This document shows, piece after piece, positions 42,120 through 50,410 of a stretch of 64,000 bases of DNA (its first letter is position 1; each line of letters opens with the position of its first letter). Below the pieces are notes generated by a model. The model saw nothing but the letters and a program-made list of their open reading frames with translations, had not been told where the DNA came from and searched no databases. The stretch is from Sva-07 sp942492715 (GTDB lineage Bacteria; Actinomycetota; Acidimicrobiia; Acidimicrobiales; Ilumatobacteraceae). The translations under genes and the position numbers were made by a program. The stretch is taken from assembly GCA_942492715.1 (NCBI GenBank), contig CALOFW010000019.1, positions 186,001-250,000 of the forward strand. Direction: 5' to 3'.

Positions 42120-43736
42120 TCAGTCGTAGCGGGCGCTGATCCACCAGCGTTGGCGCTCGAGGACGACGAGAAGTCCCTCACGGTCGTCGGTCACCATCTG
42201 GAAGCGCGCCAGTCGGCGATGGCGGTCCGGTTCCCACCAGCGTTCCTCCACCGGCCACGGGCCCGCCCAGGCGACGATCGGCCGCGGGCGACCACGACGC
42301 CACCCCGTCGCGTCATCGCCTGTCAGCAGCCGCAGTGACACCGGCGCTGCCGACACCGCCCCCCGCCCGGTGACCTGCACGAGTTCTCCGCGTTCATCGA
42401 GCACCTCGGCGGGAAGCGGATCGGCGAACACGGTCGCCGGCGACGGTGTCGGCAGCGCACCGGGCCACGGACCGACCGGACCGGACCTGGTCACCGTTCG
42501 ATGGTCGAGATCGACCATGGTCGCCGGCACCCAGTCGTACCGGTCGGCAGGCAGGCGTCCGCCCCGCCAGACCGGCACCGTCACCGCATCCGACGAGGTC
42601 AGCGTGGTCAAGCGGGCAATGGTCCGGGCCGCACGGCGGTCGGCTTCGGACTGACCACCCCACAGCCCCAGCTGACTGCCGTCGTCGGCACGCACCTCGT
42701 CGGGTGTCAGGCGCACCAGCACCACGCCGCCGGTGAGTTCCTGGTCGCTGCCCCGCGGCAGGTTCACCCAGGCGTCGAGTTGCCAGCGGACCCGCTCGAC
42801 CATCGCCGCTGCCGACATCCCTGCGGATCGATACCACGACCGCTCGGACCGTTCGCCGTGCTCGGACTCCAGCACCACCACCAGACGGGTACACACCCGC
42901 CCGTCGGCGGCGAGTGACCCCGCCAGTTCGTCGGCCAGTTGCTTGGCGATGAAGACGACCGCGCTCGAGTGTGCCGCCGGGTCGTCGAGGACGTGGTCGA
43001 GCCGCCGTTCGGGCGCCGGATCGGTGGTGCTCGACGGCCGGGTGTCCATGCCCGACGCGAGACGGTGGGCATGGACACCCGGGTGACCGAAGCGGCCGAG
43101 CACGTCGACGGCGTCGAGCGCGGCGAGATCGCCGAGCCGGCGCAGGCCGAGCCGACCGAACAGCTCGACCAGGTCGGGGTCGCACTCGCCGAGCGTCTGC
43201 AACCACCCGATCGGGAGATCGGCGCAGAACGTCGGCGACTCACCGGCGGGGACGAGCACGGGCCGACCCCGTCGAACGGCCAAGCGGGCGGCGATGCTCG
43301 ACGCGAACCGCCCGTCGGCGACGCCGACACCGGGAGGATCGAGCGAGGTCGACAGCTCACCGGTCAATTGGACGAGATGGTCGGCGAGCGCTTCGTCTCC
43401 ACCGACGTAACGCGACGGCCCGCGGGCTCGCAGGCTGATCCAACCGGGCTCGATCACGTCGAGCCGGGGAGAGAGTTCGGCAACGGCTCGAACCACCGGC
43501 TCGAACTCGCGGGCATCACGATCGGGGTCGTGATCGAGCAGGGTGATCTGCGGGCAGCGTCGTTGGGCCTGACGGCGTCGTTGGCCGACGACCACGCCAT
43601 CGGATGCCGCTGTGGCCGTGCGGGCGATGACCCGGTTCGCCGACATCACCGCCGCTGGGACGTCGGCACCGAACCCGGCGGCCGCCACCGGCCAGTCGGG
43701 GTACCAGATCGACACGATGCGCTGTGGCACGTCCAT
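42120..43736 (-). CDS. imuB: ImuB, inactive Y-family polymerase of the mutasome
   Basis: This 538-residue protein resembles Y-family polymerases but lacks their catalytic acidic residues (N-terminus IVSIWYPDWPVAAAG instead of a D-x-D strand). It serves as the hub linking DnaE2, ImuA and the beta clamp. The clamp-binding peptide QLGLWGG is visible around residue 375-380 (consensus QLxLF). C-terminal half contains RLLTGDDATGWRRGRPRP and WWEPDRHRRLARFQMV, typical ImuB ends. ATG 43736 is 18 bases after imuA, so the two are co-transcribed from the SOS box at 44526. Confidence 0.92.
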   Translation of the reverse strand: MDVPQRIVSIWYPDWPVAAAGFGADVPAAVMSANRVIARTATAASDGVVVGQRRRQAQRRCPQITLLDHDPDRDAREFEPVVRAVAELSPRLDVIEPGWISLRARGPSRYVGGDEALADHLVQLTGELSTSLDPPGVGVADGRFASSIAARLAVRRGRPVLVPAGESPTFCADLPIGWLQTLGECDPDLVELFGRLGLRRLGDLAALDAVDVLGRFGHPGVHAHRLASGMDTRPSSTTDPAPERRLDHVLDDPAAHSSAVVFIAKQLADELAGSLAADGRVCTRLVVVLESEHGERSERSWYRSAGMSAAAMVERVRWQLDAWVNLPRGSDQELTGGVVLVRLTPDEVRADDGSQLGLWGGQSEADRRAARTIARLTTLTSSDAVTVPVWRGGRLPADRYDWVPATMVDLDHRTVTRSGPVGPWPGALPTPSPATVFADPLPAEVLDERGELVQVTGRGAVSAAPVSLRLLTGDDATGWRRGRPRPIVAWAGPWPVEERWWEPDRHRRLARFQMVTDDREGLLVVLERQRWWISARYD

Positions 43737-43754
43737 GCGGTCGCCTGCGACCGG

Positions 43755-44513
43755 TCAGGCCGAGATGGCAGCGACGGCCGGAACAGCCGTCGTGGAGGTG
43801 GTGGAGGTGGTGGTGGTGGAGGTGGTGGAGGTGGCGGCGGTGGTGATGGCGGCGGCGGGAGTCGCCGGAATCGTGAAGCGGCAGTGACGACGCCCCGGCA
43901 GACGGCGCCCGGAAGCACGCACGACGACCTGACGCCGTCGGAGATGCCCGTACCCGTCACCGAGTCCCGACCAGTCCTCTGCATCGGTGTGGAGCGTGCC
44001 GTCGCAGGCCATCGAACCGGGATCGCCGAGCACGATGGTGACCACGTCACGCTGCCGGAGACGGACGGCGAGTTTCCGGACGCCGCCGGCGGAGAGACCG
44101 ATCGGTGCCCGTACGAGCAGGACGTCGAAGCCATCGGCAGCAGCGGCGACCACGTCGAGCCAGCGACCCGGGTCGTCGGCGGCGCCTGGAGGGCGGGTTC
44201 CGATGGCGACGACCCGCTCGAGCGGCACCCCGAGCTCGCTGGCGGCGTCGAGCCCGACCGTCGGGAGGTCGATCAGGGCGAGCCAGGCGCCGGAGCGGAT
44301 GGCCGGCGCAACGAGCGCCAGTGCGGTCGACGTGGCCGCCGACCCCTGACAGGCGAGCGTGCGTCCCCGAACGAGTCCGCCCTCGGCGAACAGGTCGCCG
44401 AAGGTCTCGTCGACGGCGAGCGTTCGTTCACCCGCCAACGCCAATGGCGCCACACGATCGCCCAGTGCAGCGAGCGGGGCGGTCAGGGATGCAACGTCGA
44501 CAGCCGGTTCCAT
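43755..44513 (-). CDS. imuA: ImuA, RecA/SulA-like mutasome accessory protein
   Basis: This 252-residue ImuA-like protein has a RecA-fold core: LACQGSAATSTALALV at the P-loop position, AWLALIDLP, VLLVRAPIGLSAGGVRKL and VVTIVLGDPGSM. The P-loop is degenerate. ImuA helps DnaE2 and ImuB at lesions. The C-terminal ~30 residues (ITTAATSTTSTTTTSTTSTT) are a Thr/Ser run encoded by a GGT/GGA-rich repeat and look like an added tail. ATG 44513 follows an SOS box; the upstream ORF to 44735 is a shadow of the next gene. Confidence 0.85.
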   Translation of the reverse strand: MEPAVDVASLTAPLAALGDRVAPLALAGERTLAVDETFGDLFAEGGLVRGRTLACQGSAATSTALALVAPAIRSGAWLALIDLPTVGLDAASELGVPLERVVAIGTRPPGAADDPGRWLDVVAAAADGFDVLLVRAPIGLSAGGVRKLAVRLRQRDVVTIVLGDPGSMACDGTLHTDAEDWSGLGDGYGHLRRRQVVVRASGRRLPGRRHCRFTIPATPAAAITTAATSTTSTTTTSTTSTTAVPAVAAISA

Positions 44514-44525
44514 CCCGACAGGGTA

Positions 44526-44541
44526 TCGAACACATGTTCGT
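44526..44541. promoter_or_regulatory. LexA (SOS) box of imuA-imuB
   Basis: TCGAACacatGTTCGT, 13 bases upstream of imuA, matches TCGAAC-N4-GTTCGA at 11 of 12 fixed positions. Confidence 0.88.
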
Positions 44542-44578
44542 ACGCGCCACCGGGTGATCCCGAGATCCTCGAACCGGG

Positions 44579-45430
44579 TCAGGTGGCAGCGTGTGAAGCG
44601 AGCACCGCGTCCATGTCGTCGCCGCTCGCGGCGTAGGCATCGGCCCCGAGCGTCCGGGCATGGTCGGCGTCGAGGACCGCATGACCACCGACGACGACGA
44701 ACACGCCGGGATCGGCGCCGTGGGCCGCTCCACACGCGTCGGCCAGCGAGGCCAGGTTGTCCGACGACATGGCGGACAACCCGACGGCGAGGAGATCGGG
44801 GGTCTCACGGATCACGTGGGCGATCGATTCACTCGGCACGTCGACACCGAAGTCGGACACCTCCCATCCCCGCAGTCGCAGGAGATCACCGAGCATCGCC
44901 ACCGGCAGCGCATGGAACTCACCCGCCGGGGCGCCGAGGGCAACGATGCCACGGGATCGTCCGCGACGGCTGAATCGCGGGCCGATCCGACCGACGATCC
45001 GCATGGCGATCCCGGTCGCCCGGTGCTCGATCGAGATGTCGAGTTCGCCCGCCGCCCACCGCTCACCGATCGACACCATCGCCGGCGTCAACACGTCGAG
45101 GTAGATCTCGTCGAGTTCTGCGCCCGCGGCCATCGCCGCTTCGATCACGCTCCAGGCTCCCGGTGCGTCACCTGCCGTCAGCCGGGATTCGAGTCGGGTC
45201 GACCACGGCGCGCGCCGGTTCCGTGCACCGCCCTTGCCCGACGGGCCGGTGGCCGCCGCGGCGGCCTTCGCGTCCTCGCGGAACCGATCGAGTGCCGACC
45301 GTTGCACCTGCCAGACACCGCCCGACTTCGATGCCTCCATCACCCCGAGCCGCACGTACCGGTACGCGGTCATGTAGTGCACGCCGAGCTCGTCGGCCGC
45401 TTCCTGCAGTGTGAGTACCCCGTCGGTCAT
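44579..45430 (-). CDS. CarH-like transcription factor: HTH plus B12-binding domain
   Basis: This 283-residue protein has an N-terminal helix-turn-helix (TLQEAADELGVHYMTAYRYVRLGVMEASKSGGVWQV in parts; excisionase/MerR style), a helical B12-cap (residues ~75-145) and a cobalamin-binding Rossmann domain (~160-280). The cap carries W125-(9 residues)-E135-H136, the W-x9-E-H signature of CarH-type photoreceptors that use adenosylcobalamin to sense light. A His (GEFHALPVAML, His173) is at the position that binds cobalt from below. CarH proteins repress carotenoid or DNA-repair genes in the dark. No carotenoid genes lie here; the neighbour upstream of its stop is imuA. Confidence 0.82.
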   Translation of the reverse strand: MTDGVLTLQEAADELGVHYMTAYRYVRLGVMEASKSGGVWQVQRSALDRFREDAKAAAAATGPSGKGGARNRRAPWSTRLESRLTAGDAPGAWSVIEAAMAAGAELDEIYLDVLTPAMVSIGERWAAGELDISIEHRATGIAMRIVGRIGPRFSRRGRSRGIVALGAPAGEFHALPVAMLGDLLRLRGWEVSDFGVDVPSESIAHVIRETPDLLAVGLSAMSSDNLASLADACGAAHGADPGVFVVVGGHAVLDADHARTLGADAYAASGDDMDAVLASHAAT

Positions 45431-45521
45431 GCGTTTCCCCAGCCCGCGCTGGCTGCCCGACGCTAGAGGCCCGATGGGGTCGCGCGCCCAACCCAGCCCG
45501 CCATCGGCATGCGGTACGTGC

Positions 45522-45983
45522 TCAGCCCTGCTTGGCGTTCCAGCGCTCGCGAGCCTGGCGGCCGCGATCGAGGAGGTGGGCCGGCACCCGCTTGGCTGCC
45601 TCCGACATGGCGGCGTCGCCGCCGCCACCGTCGCCACTGGGCACGGCGGCCGCCGGCTCGTCGGGCTCCAGATCCTCGAACGTCGGGGGTTCGACGCCGG
45701 GCTTCCAGTACTGGTACAGCTCGCGCAGCACCTCGGCCAGACCCTCGGAGTCGTGCCCCTTCAGGAGATCGACGGTGATGATGTTGCCGTACACGTGGAC
45801 CGCGGCGACCTGGCCGGTCGCGAAGAACCGTCTCGCCAGCTCGTCGGAGGGGGTGTTTCCCCAGGCGTCCTCGACGGACCCGAAGTGCTCATGTCCCATC
45901 CCGGACAATGAGCGGTTGATCTCGAACCGGACGACACCGCGTGTCGAACTCGGCTTCTCGGTGACGGCGACCAGCTGACCCAT
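45522..45983 (-). CDS. Nfu/NifU N-terminal domain-like protein
   Basis: This 153-residue protein resembles the small actinobacterial proteins that contain the Nfu N-terminal fold: VVRFEINRSLSGMGHEHFGS, then ELARRFFATGQVAAVHVYGNIITVDL, which is the strand-helix-strand core of that domain. The C-terminal Cys-x-x-C Nfu domain is absent. In place of it is a tail with a DLEPDEP... linker and a basic end. A link to Fe-S assembly is possible but not shown. ATG 45983; single gene between the CarH-like regulator and a repeat region. Confidence 0.7.
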   Translation of the reverse strand: MGQLVAVTEKPSSTRGVVRFEINRSLSGMGHEHFGSVEDAWGNTPSDELARRFFATGQVAAVHVYGNIITVDLLKGHDSEGLAEVLRELYQYWKPGVEPPTFEDLEPDEPAAAVPSGDGGGGDAAMSEAAKRVPAHLLDRGRQARERWNAKQG

Positions 45984-46013
45984 GACGCCGCAACGCTAGC
46001 GCCCCAGGGTGCC

Positions 46014-46104
46014 GCGCACCCCCATCCGTCGGGGTCGCTCACCCCCATCCATCGGCGCCACGCACCCCACCCGTCGACGCCACGCACCCCCACCCGTCGG
46101 GGTC
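46014..46104. repeat. Four imperfect 22-24 bp tandem units (CGCACCCCCATCCGTCGGGG type)
   Basis: Units at about 46014-46036, 46037-46058, 46059-46080 and 46081-46104. Each has a C-run followed by ATCC/CACCC and CGTCGGGGTC-like ends, so each can form a small hairpin. The array fills the gap between two minus-strand genes, and no gene is seen in it. Confidence 0.75.
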
Positions 46105-46117
46105 GACACCCTCGCCG

Positions 46118-46810
46118 TCAGAGGGAACCGTCGACCATCGACGCCAGCTCTTCGGCGAGGGAGCGATCGTCGACGGTTCCGCGGACCGCGATGATCGCCC
46201 CCTGCCGTCGACTGACCAGTGCGATCGTGTACCCGCTCGCCGACTCGGATCCCGGTGGCGCGAACTCGACGACGCCGACCGCGTCACCCGTGACCGCACC
46301 GACCGGCTGGATGCCGCTTCGCTCGAACCAGTCCGACTCGACCGTCGACTCCGACACGTAGTGGACCTCGATGACCGCGTCTCCGGCGGTGAAACGACAG
46401 GCTTCGTCCGAGATCGACTCGGCCTCGACCCGCTCGCCGACGGACGCTGCGATCGTGTCGACGGTCGCCAGTTCGTTCGAGCGGTCGCAGGCGCTGACCA
46501 CCGGCTGCTCGGGGAGCGGCGGCAACGTCACCGGAGAGTCGGGGTCGGGCTGGGGGTCACCGATCAGTTCCGTCACAGGCGGAGCCAGGGCTTCCTCGTC
46601 CGTGACCGGCAGGATCGTCGTGGTCGGCGCGGCGACCGGACCGGGTGCCGCGCCGGAGTCCTCGGGGGTGGCGACCGTCGGCACCGGACGCATCCCATCG
46701 CTCGCCGTGCTCGACACCGAACCGTCGCTGCCGAACCATCCGCAGCCGCTCGCAGCGACGAGGACGACACCCAGGGCCACTGCCGCTCGTGTTGTGCTCC
46801 GCCGAACCAC
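46118..46810 (-). CDS. Hypothetical secreted lipoprotein
   Basis: This 230-residue protein starts at GTG 46810 with a signal peptide (VRRSTTRAAVALGVVLVAASGC, lipobox AASGC), a Pro/Thr-rich linker (~25-100) and a globular domain (~105-230) containing two cysteines (SACDRSN, DEACRFT), which probably form a disulfide. Strands IEVHYVSE and GYTIALVSRRQGAIIAVRG suggest a beta-rich fold. I do not recognise the family. Confidence 0.7.
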   Translation of the reverse strand: MVRRSTTRAAVALGVVLVAASGCGWFGSDGSVSSTASDGMRPVPTVATPEDSGAAPGPVAAPTTTILPVTDEEALAPPVTELIGDPQPDPDSPVTLPPLPEQPVVSACDRSNELATVDTIAASVGERVEAESISDEACRFTAGDAVIEVHYVSESTVESDWFERSGIQPVGAVTGDAVGVVEFAPPGSESASGYTIALVSRRQGAIIAVRGTVDDRSLAEELASMVDGSL

Positions 46811-46866
46811 GCCGCCAACGTATCCCTGCCACGGTCACGCCGGTCGGCGGCGGACCAGTCGAATGT

Positions 46867-48078
46867 TCAAGACTTCGTCAGGGCGGCGGCCAGGACGGAC
46901 GGGAACTCGTCGGGCGTGGTCGACATCACGGTGGCGCCGAGCTGCGCGAGCGTTGCCGCGTTGGCGTGATCGTGGGCGGGCGTGCCTTCGTCGCTGAGTG
47001 CGAGCAGCACCACCACCTGCACGCCGGCTGCGACGAACTCCGCGATCCGCCGGTGCATCAGCTCCACGTTGCCACCCTCGAACAGGTCGCTCACCAGGAC
47101 CACCACGCTCTCGCGCGGCCGCTCGACGAGTTGCCGGCAGTAGCCGAGCGCACCGGCGATGTCGGTGCCGCCGCCGAGCTGCACACCGAACAGGACCTCG
47201 ACGGGATCGTGCAGGAAGGCCGTGAGGTCGGTGATCGACGTGTCGAACGCGATGAACGAGGTGCGGAGCGCAGGAAGCTGAGCGAGCACGCCTGCGAACA
47301 GCGATGCATACACGACGCTGTCGGCCATCGACCCCGACTGGTCGACGGCGATGACGACGTCGCGCGCCAGGCTGCGTTGGCGGCGCCCGTGGCCGACGAG
47401 TCGTTCGGGGATCACCGTGCGGTGCTCGGGCAGCCAGTGCTTCAGGTTGGCCGAGATGGTCATCGGCCAGTCGATGTCACCGGGCCGCGGGCGGCGGGTG
47501 CGCGCCGATCGGGCCAACGCGCCACGAACGGCCTGGCGGGTCTGGTCGGTCAGTTGGCGTTCGAGATCGGCGAGCACCTCGGCGATCACCTGACGAGCGG
47601 TGGCGCGGGTCTCGTCCGGAAGGTGGCGATTGAGTTCGACGAGCAGCGTCACGAGGTGGACGTCGGGTTCGAGGTCGGCGAGCAGTTCGGGCTCCAGGAG
47701 GAGCTGACGCAGGTCGAGACGCTCGACCGCGTCGCGCTGGAGGATCTGCACCACCGGCGTCGGGAAGTACCGACGGATGTCGCCGAGCCAGCGGACCACC
47801 CCGGGCTTCGATCGGCCGAGGCCACCCGATCGACCGGACTGGCGACGGGCTCCCGAGGGTCCGCCGTCGCGGTCGTCGGCGTCGTACAGCGCTCCGAGCG
47901 CCGCGTCGATCCGTGCGTCGTCGCCGCGGAGCGACCCGTCGCCGCCACCGGATCCGGCGTCGTCGCCATCGGGATCGGCGGCAGACGCGTCGTCGAGGGC
48001 GTCGGCAGCTGCGGGCCCGAGCAGCAGCCGCCAGCGTCGGCGGCGCTCGGCTTCGGAGACGCGCAACGGTGCGGTCAC
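46867..48078 (-). CDS. VWA domain protein of the MoxR/DUF5682/SWIM cluster (YehP-like)
   Basis: This 403-residue protein has an acidic N-terminal half (residues ~25-95, Gly/Asp rich), a helical middle, and a C-terminal von Willebrand factor A domain (~235-400) with an intact metal site: DQSGSMADS, the Thr in GGGTDIAGAL, and Asp in VLVSDLFEGG. In E. coli the similar yehLMPQ genes encode a MoxR-like ATPase, an uncharacterised protein, a VWA protein and a SWIM protein. It starts at GTG 48078, overlapping DUF5682 by four bases (GTGA), so it is translationally coupled. Probably an adaptor that the MoxR ATPase acts through. Confidence 0.88.
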   Translation of the reverse strand: MTAPLRVSEAERRRRWRLLLGPAAADALDDASAADPDGDDAGSGGGDGSLRGDDARIDAALGALYDADDRDGGPSGARRQSGRSGGLGRSKPGVVRWLGDIRRYFPTPVVQILQRDAVERLDLRQLLLEPELLADLEPDVHLVTLLVELNRHLPDETRATARQVIAEVLADLERQLTDQTRQAVRGALARSARTRRPRPGDIDWPMTISANLKHWLPEHRTVIPERLVGHGRRQRSLARDVVIAVDQSGSMADSVVYASLFAGVLAQLPALRTSFIAFDTSITDLTAFLHDPVEVLFGVQLGGGTDIAGALGYCRQLVERPRESVVVLVSDLFEGGNVELMHRRIAEFVAAGVQVVVLLALSDEGTPAHDHANAATLAQLGATVMSTTPDEFPSVLAAALTKS

Positions 48079-50363
48079 GAGGCCACTCCGGCACGATCGG
48101 CATGGTCGGCACGGTCGGCACGGTCGGCACGGTCGGCATGTCCGGCACGGTCGGCATGGTCGGCATGGTCGGCATGGTCGGCAAGGCCGAGCATGTGGCG
48201 CACGGTCGCCATCGCGGCCGCGGCCCGCTCCGGGTCGACGTCGTCGCCGAATCCTCCCGAGCGCTCGACCCCCAGCCCCATGAGCACGGCCATCAGCTGG
48301 CGACGCTCAGCTGCTTCGAACGCCCCGAACGTCCGTCGGAGCAGCGCGACGACGTCGTCGAACGCGTGCGGGGCGAGCGCCGACACCCAGTCGTCGAGTA
48401 CTGCGAGCAGGTCGGCGTCGTGGACGAGCACCGAACCCGACCCGGCGAGGAACCCCTCGACGAAGGCCGCCCCCTGCGCCGGCGGCGTCCCGCCGGACAG
48501 CGCCTGCGAGAGGTGGCGCTCCACCTGGCCGACGCTCCAGGTCCCCGAATCGTGGAGCAGTCGGGTCGCTCGGCCCCGCACGAGCCCGTGGCCCGACGTC
48601 GCGGCGAGGTCGACGAGTGCGGCGGGCAGCCCGTTCCGCCTGGCCGGGTGGTCGAGCACGGCGAGCGCTCCCTGGAATGCGCTCATGCGCTCGGTCATCA
48701 GCGCCGCGGCATCGTCGTCGAGCGAGCGGGCGGCACCGGGGAGTCCGGCGAGAATGCGGACGACCACGCCGTCGACCACGTGGCGGAGCGCGTCGGCGTC
48801 GGTGCCACGTACGTCGCCGTAGCGCAGGGCCGAGGCGAGCGGGGGCATCGCATCGAGCAGGTGCCCGACGTCGGGATCGGTGGCGGCCAGGCGGGCGAGC
48901 CGGTCGACCGCGGGCTCGACCGCACCGGGCAGCTCGGCGAACAGCGCCCGTTCGACGACGCCGACGAGTTCGGCGATCCCACCCGCAGCGGCCGCTCGTT
49001 CGACCAGCCGGGCGGTGGCGGCCGACTCGAGCGTCGTGCCGTAGCCGGCCTGTTCGATCAGCCGCACCGAGAGGTCGGGATCCCAGCGGACCTCCCAGGT
49101 CTCGCGGAAGGTCCCCGACGAACCGCGCCCTTCGACCTGAGTGCCCCACGTGATCCCCAGCGCCGTCAATCGGTGCAGCAGGTGCGACTTGCGTCGACCG
49201 ACCGGCGTGCGCAGGTCGACCTCGACCGTGCGAGCGTCGGCGCTGAGCGCGATGCGCGCGGACTTCTGCAGCTTGGCGACGTCGCGGGCGAGCGGCACCT
49301 GTGGGGCGGCGTCGGGCACCTCGCCGATCGCATGGCCGACGACGAGGTCGCGGCGAACGATGTCGAGCCCGCCGGTGACCGCGCCGGCCGCGTCGAGCAC
49401 TTCGGCGAGGCCGGGCCGGGGTCGGTTGCGCATGGCGGCCAGCGAGGTGGCGAGTCGGGTCCCCGCGATCAGCTCGTCGGGCGACGCCGCTCCCCCGCGA
49501 TCGCGTACCAACCGTGCCGCGTCGACGAAGAAGCGGACGACGCCGTCCTCGCCGGGATGGTCGAACACGTGGCCGTACCAGCCGGGGCTGTCGACGCCGG
49601 CGCCGTAGCCCGAGCGGTTCGTGAGTCGTCGGGCCGTCCACGGCACCCAGGCGACCGCCACTTTCTGCTTGCGCAGCCCGCGCAGGGTGGCGGCGTCGGT
49701 CGACACCGAGGGCGCAGCCGGTCCTCCGAGTGCACCGTCGAGGTCGAGGGCGGGTACGTGCCAGGCGCCGCAGACGACGGCGATCCGCTCGTGCCCGGCC
49801 CGCCGAGCCGCACGGATCGCACGACGCATGTGGGCCTCGCGTCGGGTCTCGGCCAGCGATGGGACGAATCCGTCGCGAGCGGCGACCATCGCCTCGGCGA
49901 CAGCGTCGAACGCCGGGGCACCGTCGCCACGATGTTCGATCACGTCCTCCCACCAGCGTTCCGGGTCGGGGTCACCGGCGGCGGCGGCGAGGTCGCCGAT
50001 CGGATCCGGCGGCGCACTGGTGCCGAGGAGGTCGTCGTCGGGCGCCTGCGCGAGGGTGTTCGACAGGGGGAGGTCGATCGCGTGCACGGGCACCTCCCGC
50101 TCGTTGGCCCAGGCGACCGCCTGCCACTCGGGGCTGAACGACGCCAGCGGCGCGAAGGCCGCCCGCGCCGGCTCGGTGGCGACGTAGCCGAGCAGCGCGA
50201 CCGGCGGGTTCAGGCCCGGCTCGCCGATCCACCGCAGCGCCGGCTCGACGTCGGCCGGCAACTCGACGAGGACCACGTCGGGTTCGACCTGCTCGAGCAC
50301 GGCGAGCGCCGAGCGGGCCGAGCCCGGACCGTGGTGGCGGATCCCGAGCAGGTGCAGCGTCAT
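48075..50363 (-). CDS. DUF5682 family protein of the MoxR/VWA cluster
   Basis: This 762-residue protein begins LHLLGIRHHGPGSARSALAVLE and continues VLVELPADVEPALRW and IAVVCGAWHVPAL, a TraB/ChaN-like fold in its first third with conserved His. The rest is helical repeats (~350-720). The last 35 residues are a His-Ala-Asp-His / Arg-Ala-Asp run encoded by a 9-bp repeat. This family always seems to travel with MoxR, VWA and SWIM genes; I recall no biochemical function. It is 47 bases after the MoxR gene and overlaps the VWA gene. Confidence 0.85.
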   Translation of the reverse strand: MTLHLLGIRHHGPGSARSALAVLEQVEPDVVLVELPADVEPALRWIGEPGLNPPVALLGYVATEPARAAFAPLASFSPEWQAVAWANEREVPVHAIDLPLSNTLAQAPDDDLLGTSAPPDPIGDLAAAAGDPDPERWWEDVIEHRGDGAPAFDAVAEAMVAARDGFVPSLAETRREAHMRRAIRAARRAGHERIAVVCGAWHVPALDLDGALGGPAAPSVSTDAATLRGLRKQKVAVAWVPWTARRLTNRSGYGAGVDSPGWYGHVFDHPGEDGVVRFFVDAARLVRDRGGAASPDELIAGTRLATSLAAMRNRPRPGLAEVLDAAGAVTGGLDIVRRDLVVGHAIGEVPDAAPQVPLARDVAKLQKSARIALSADARTVEVDLRTPVGRRKSHLLHRLTALGITWGTQVEGRGSSGTFRETWEVRWDPDLSVRLIEQAGYGTTLESAATARLVERAAAAGGIAELVGVVERALFAELPGAVEPAVDRLARLAATDPDVGHLLDAMPPLASALRYGDVRGTDADALRHVVDGVVVRILAGLPGAARSLDDDAAALMTERMSAFQGALAVLDHPARRNGLPAALVDLAATSGHGLVRGRATRLLHDSGTWSVGQVERHLSQALSGGTPPAQGAAFVEGFLAGSGSVLVHDADLLAVLDDWVSALAPHAFDDVVALLRRTFGAFEAAERRQLMAVLMGLGVERSGGFGDDVDPERAAAAMATVRHMLGLADHADHADHADRAGHADRADRADRADHADRAGVAS
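48089..48184 (-). repeat. 9-bp tandem repeats encoding the DUF5682 C-terminal HAD/RAD run
   Basis: About ten units of CGGCATGGT / CGGCACGGT give alternating HAD and RAD tripeptides at the C-terminus. The regular unit suggests slippage-driven length change, possibly variable between strains. Confidence 0.85.
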
Positions 50364-50410
50364 CGCAGCCGAACGGTCATCGCGGGTGGGCGGTCATCGC
50401 TGGTGCACGG

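Noticed and set aside
43800..43865. Gly-rich plus-strand ORF over the end of imuA
   Set aside because: It is the complement of the Thr/Ser tail of imuA; no start or homology supports it.
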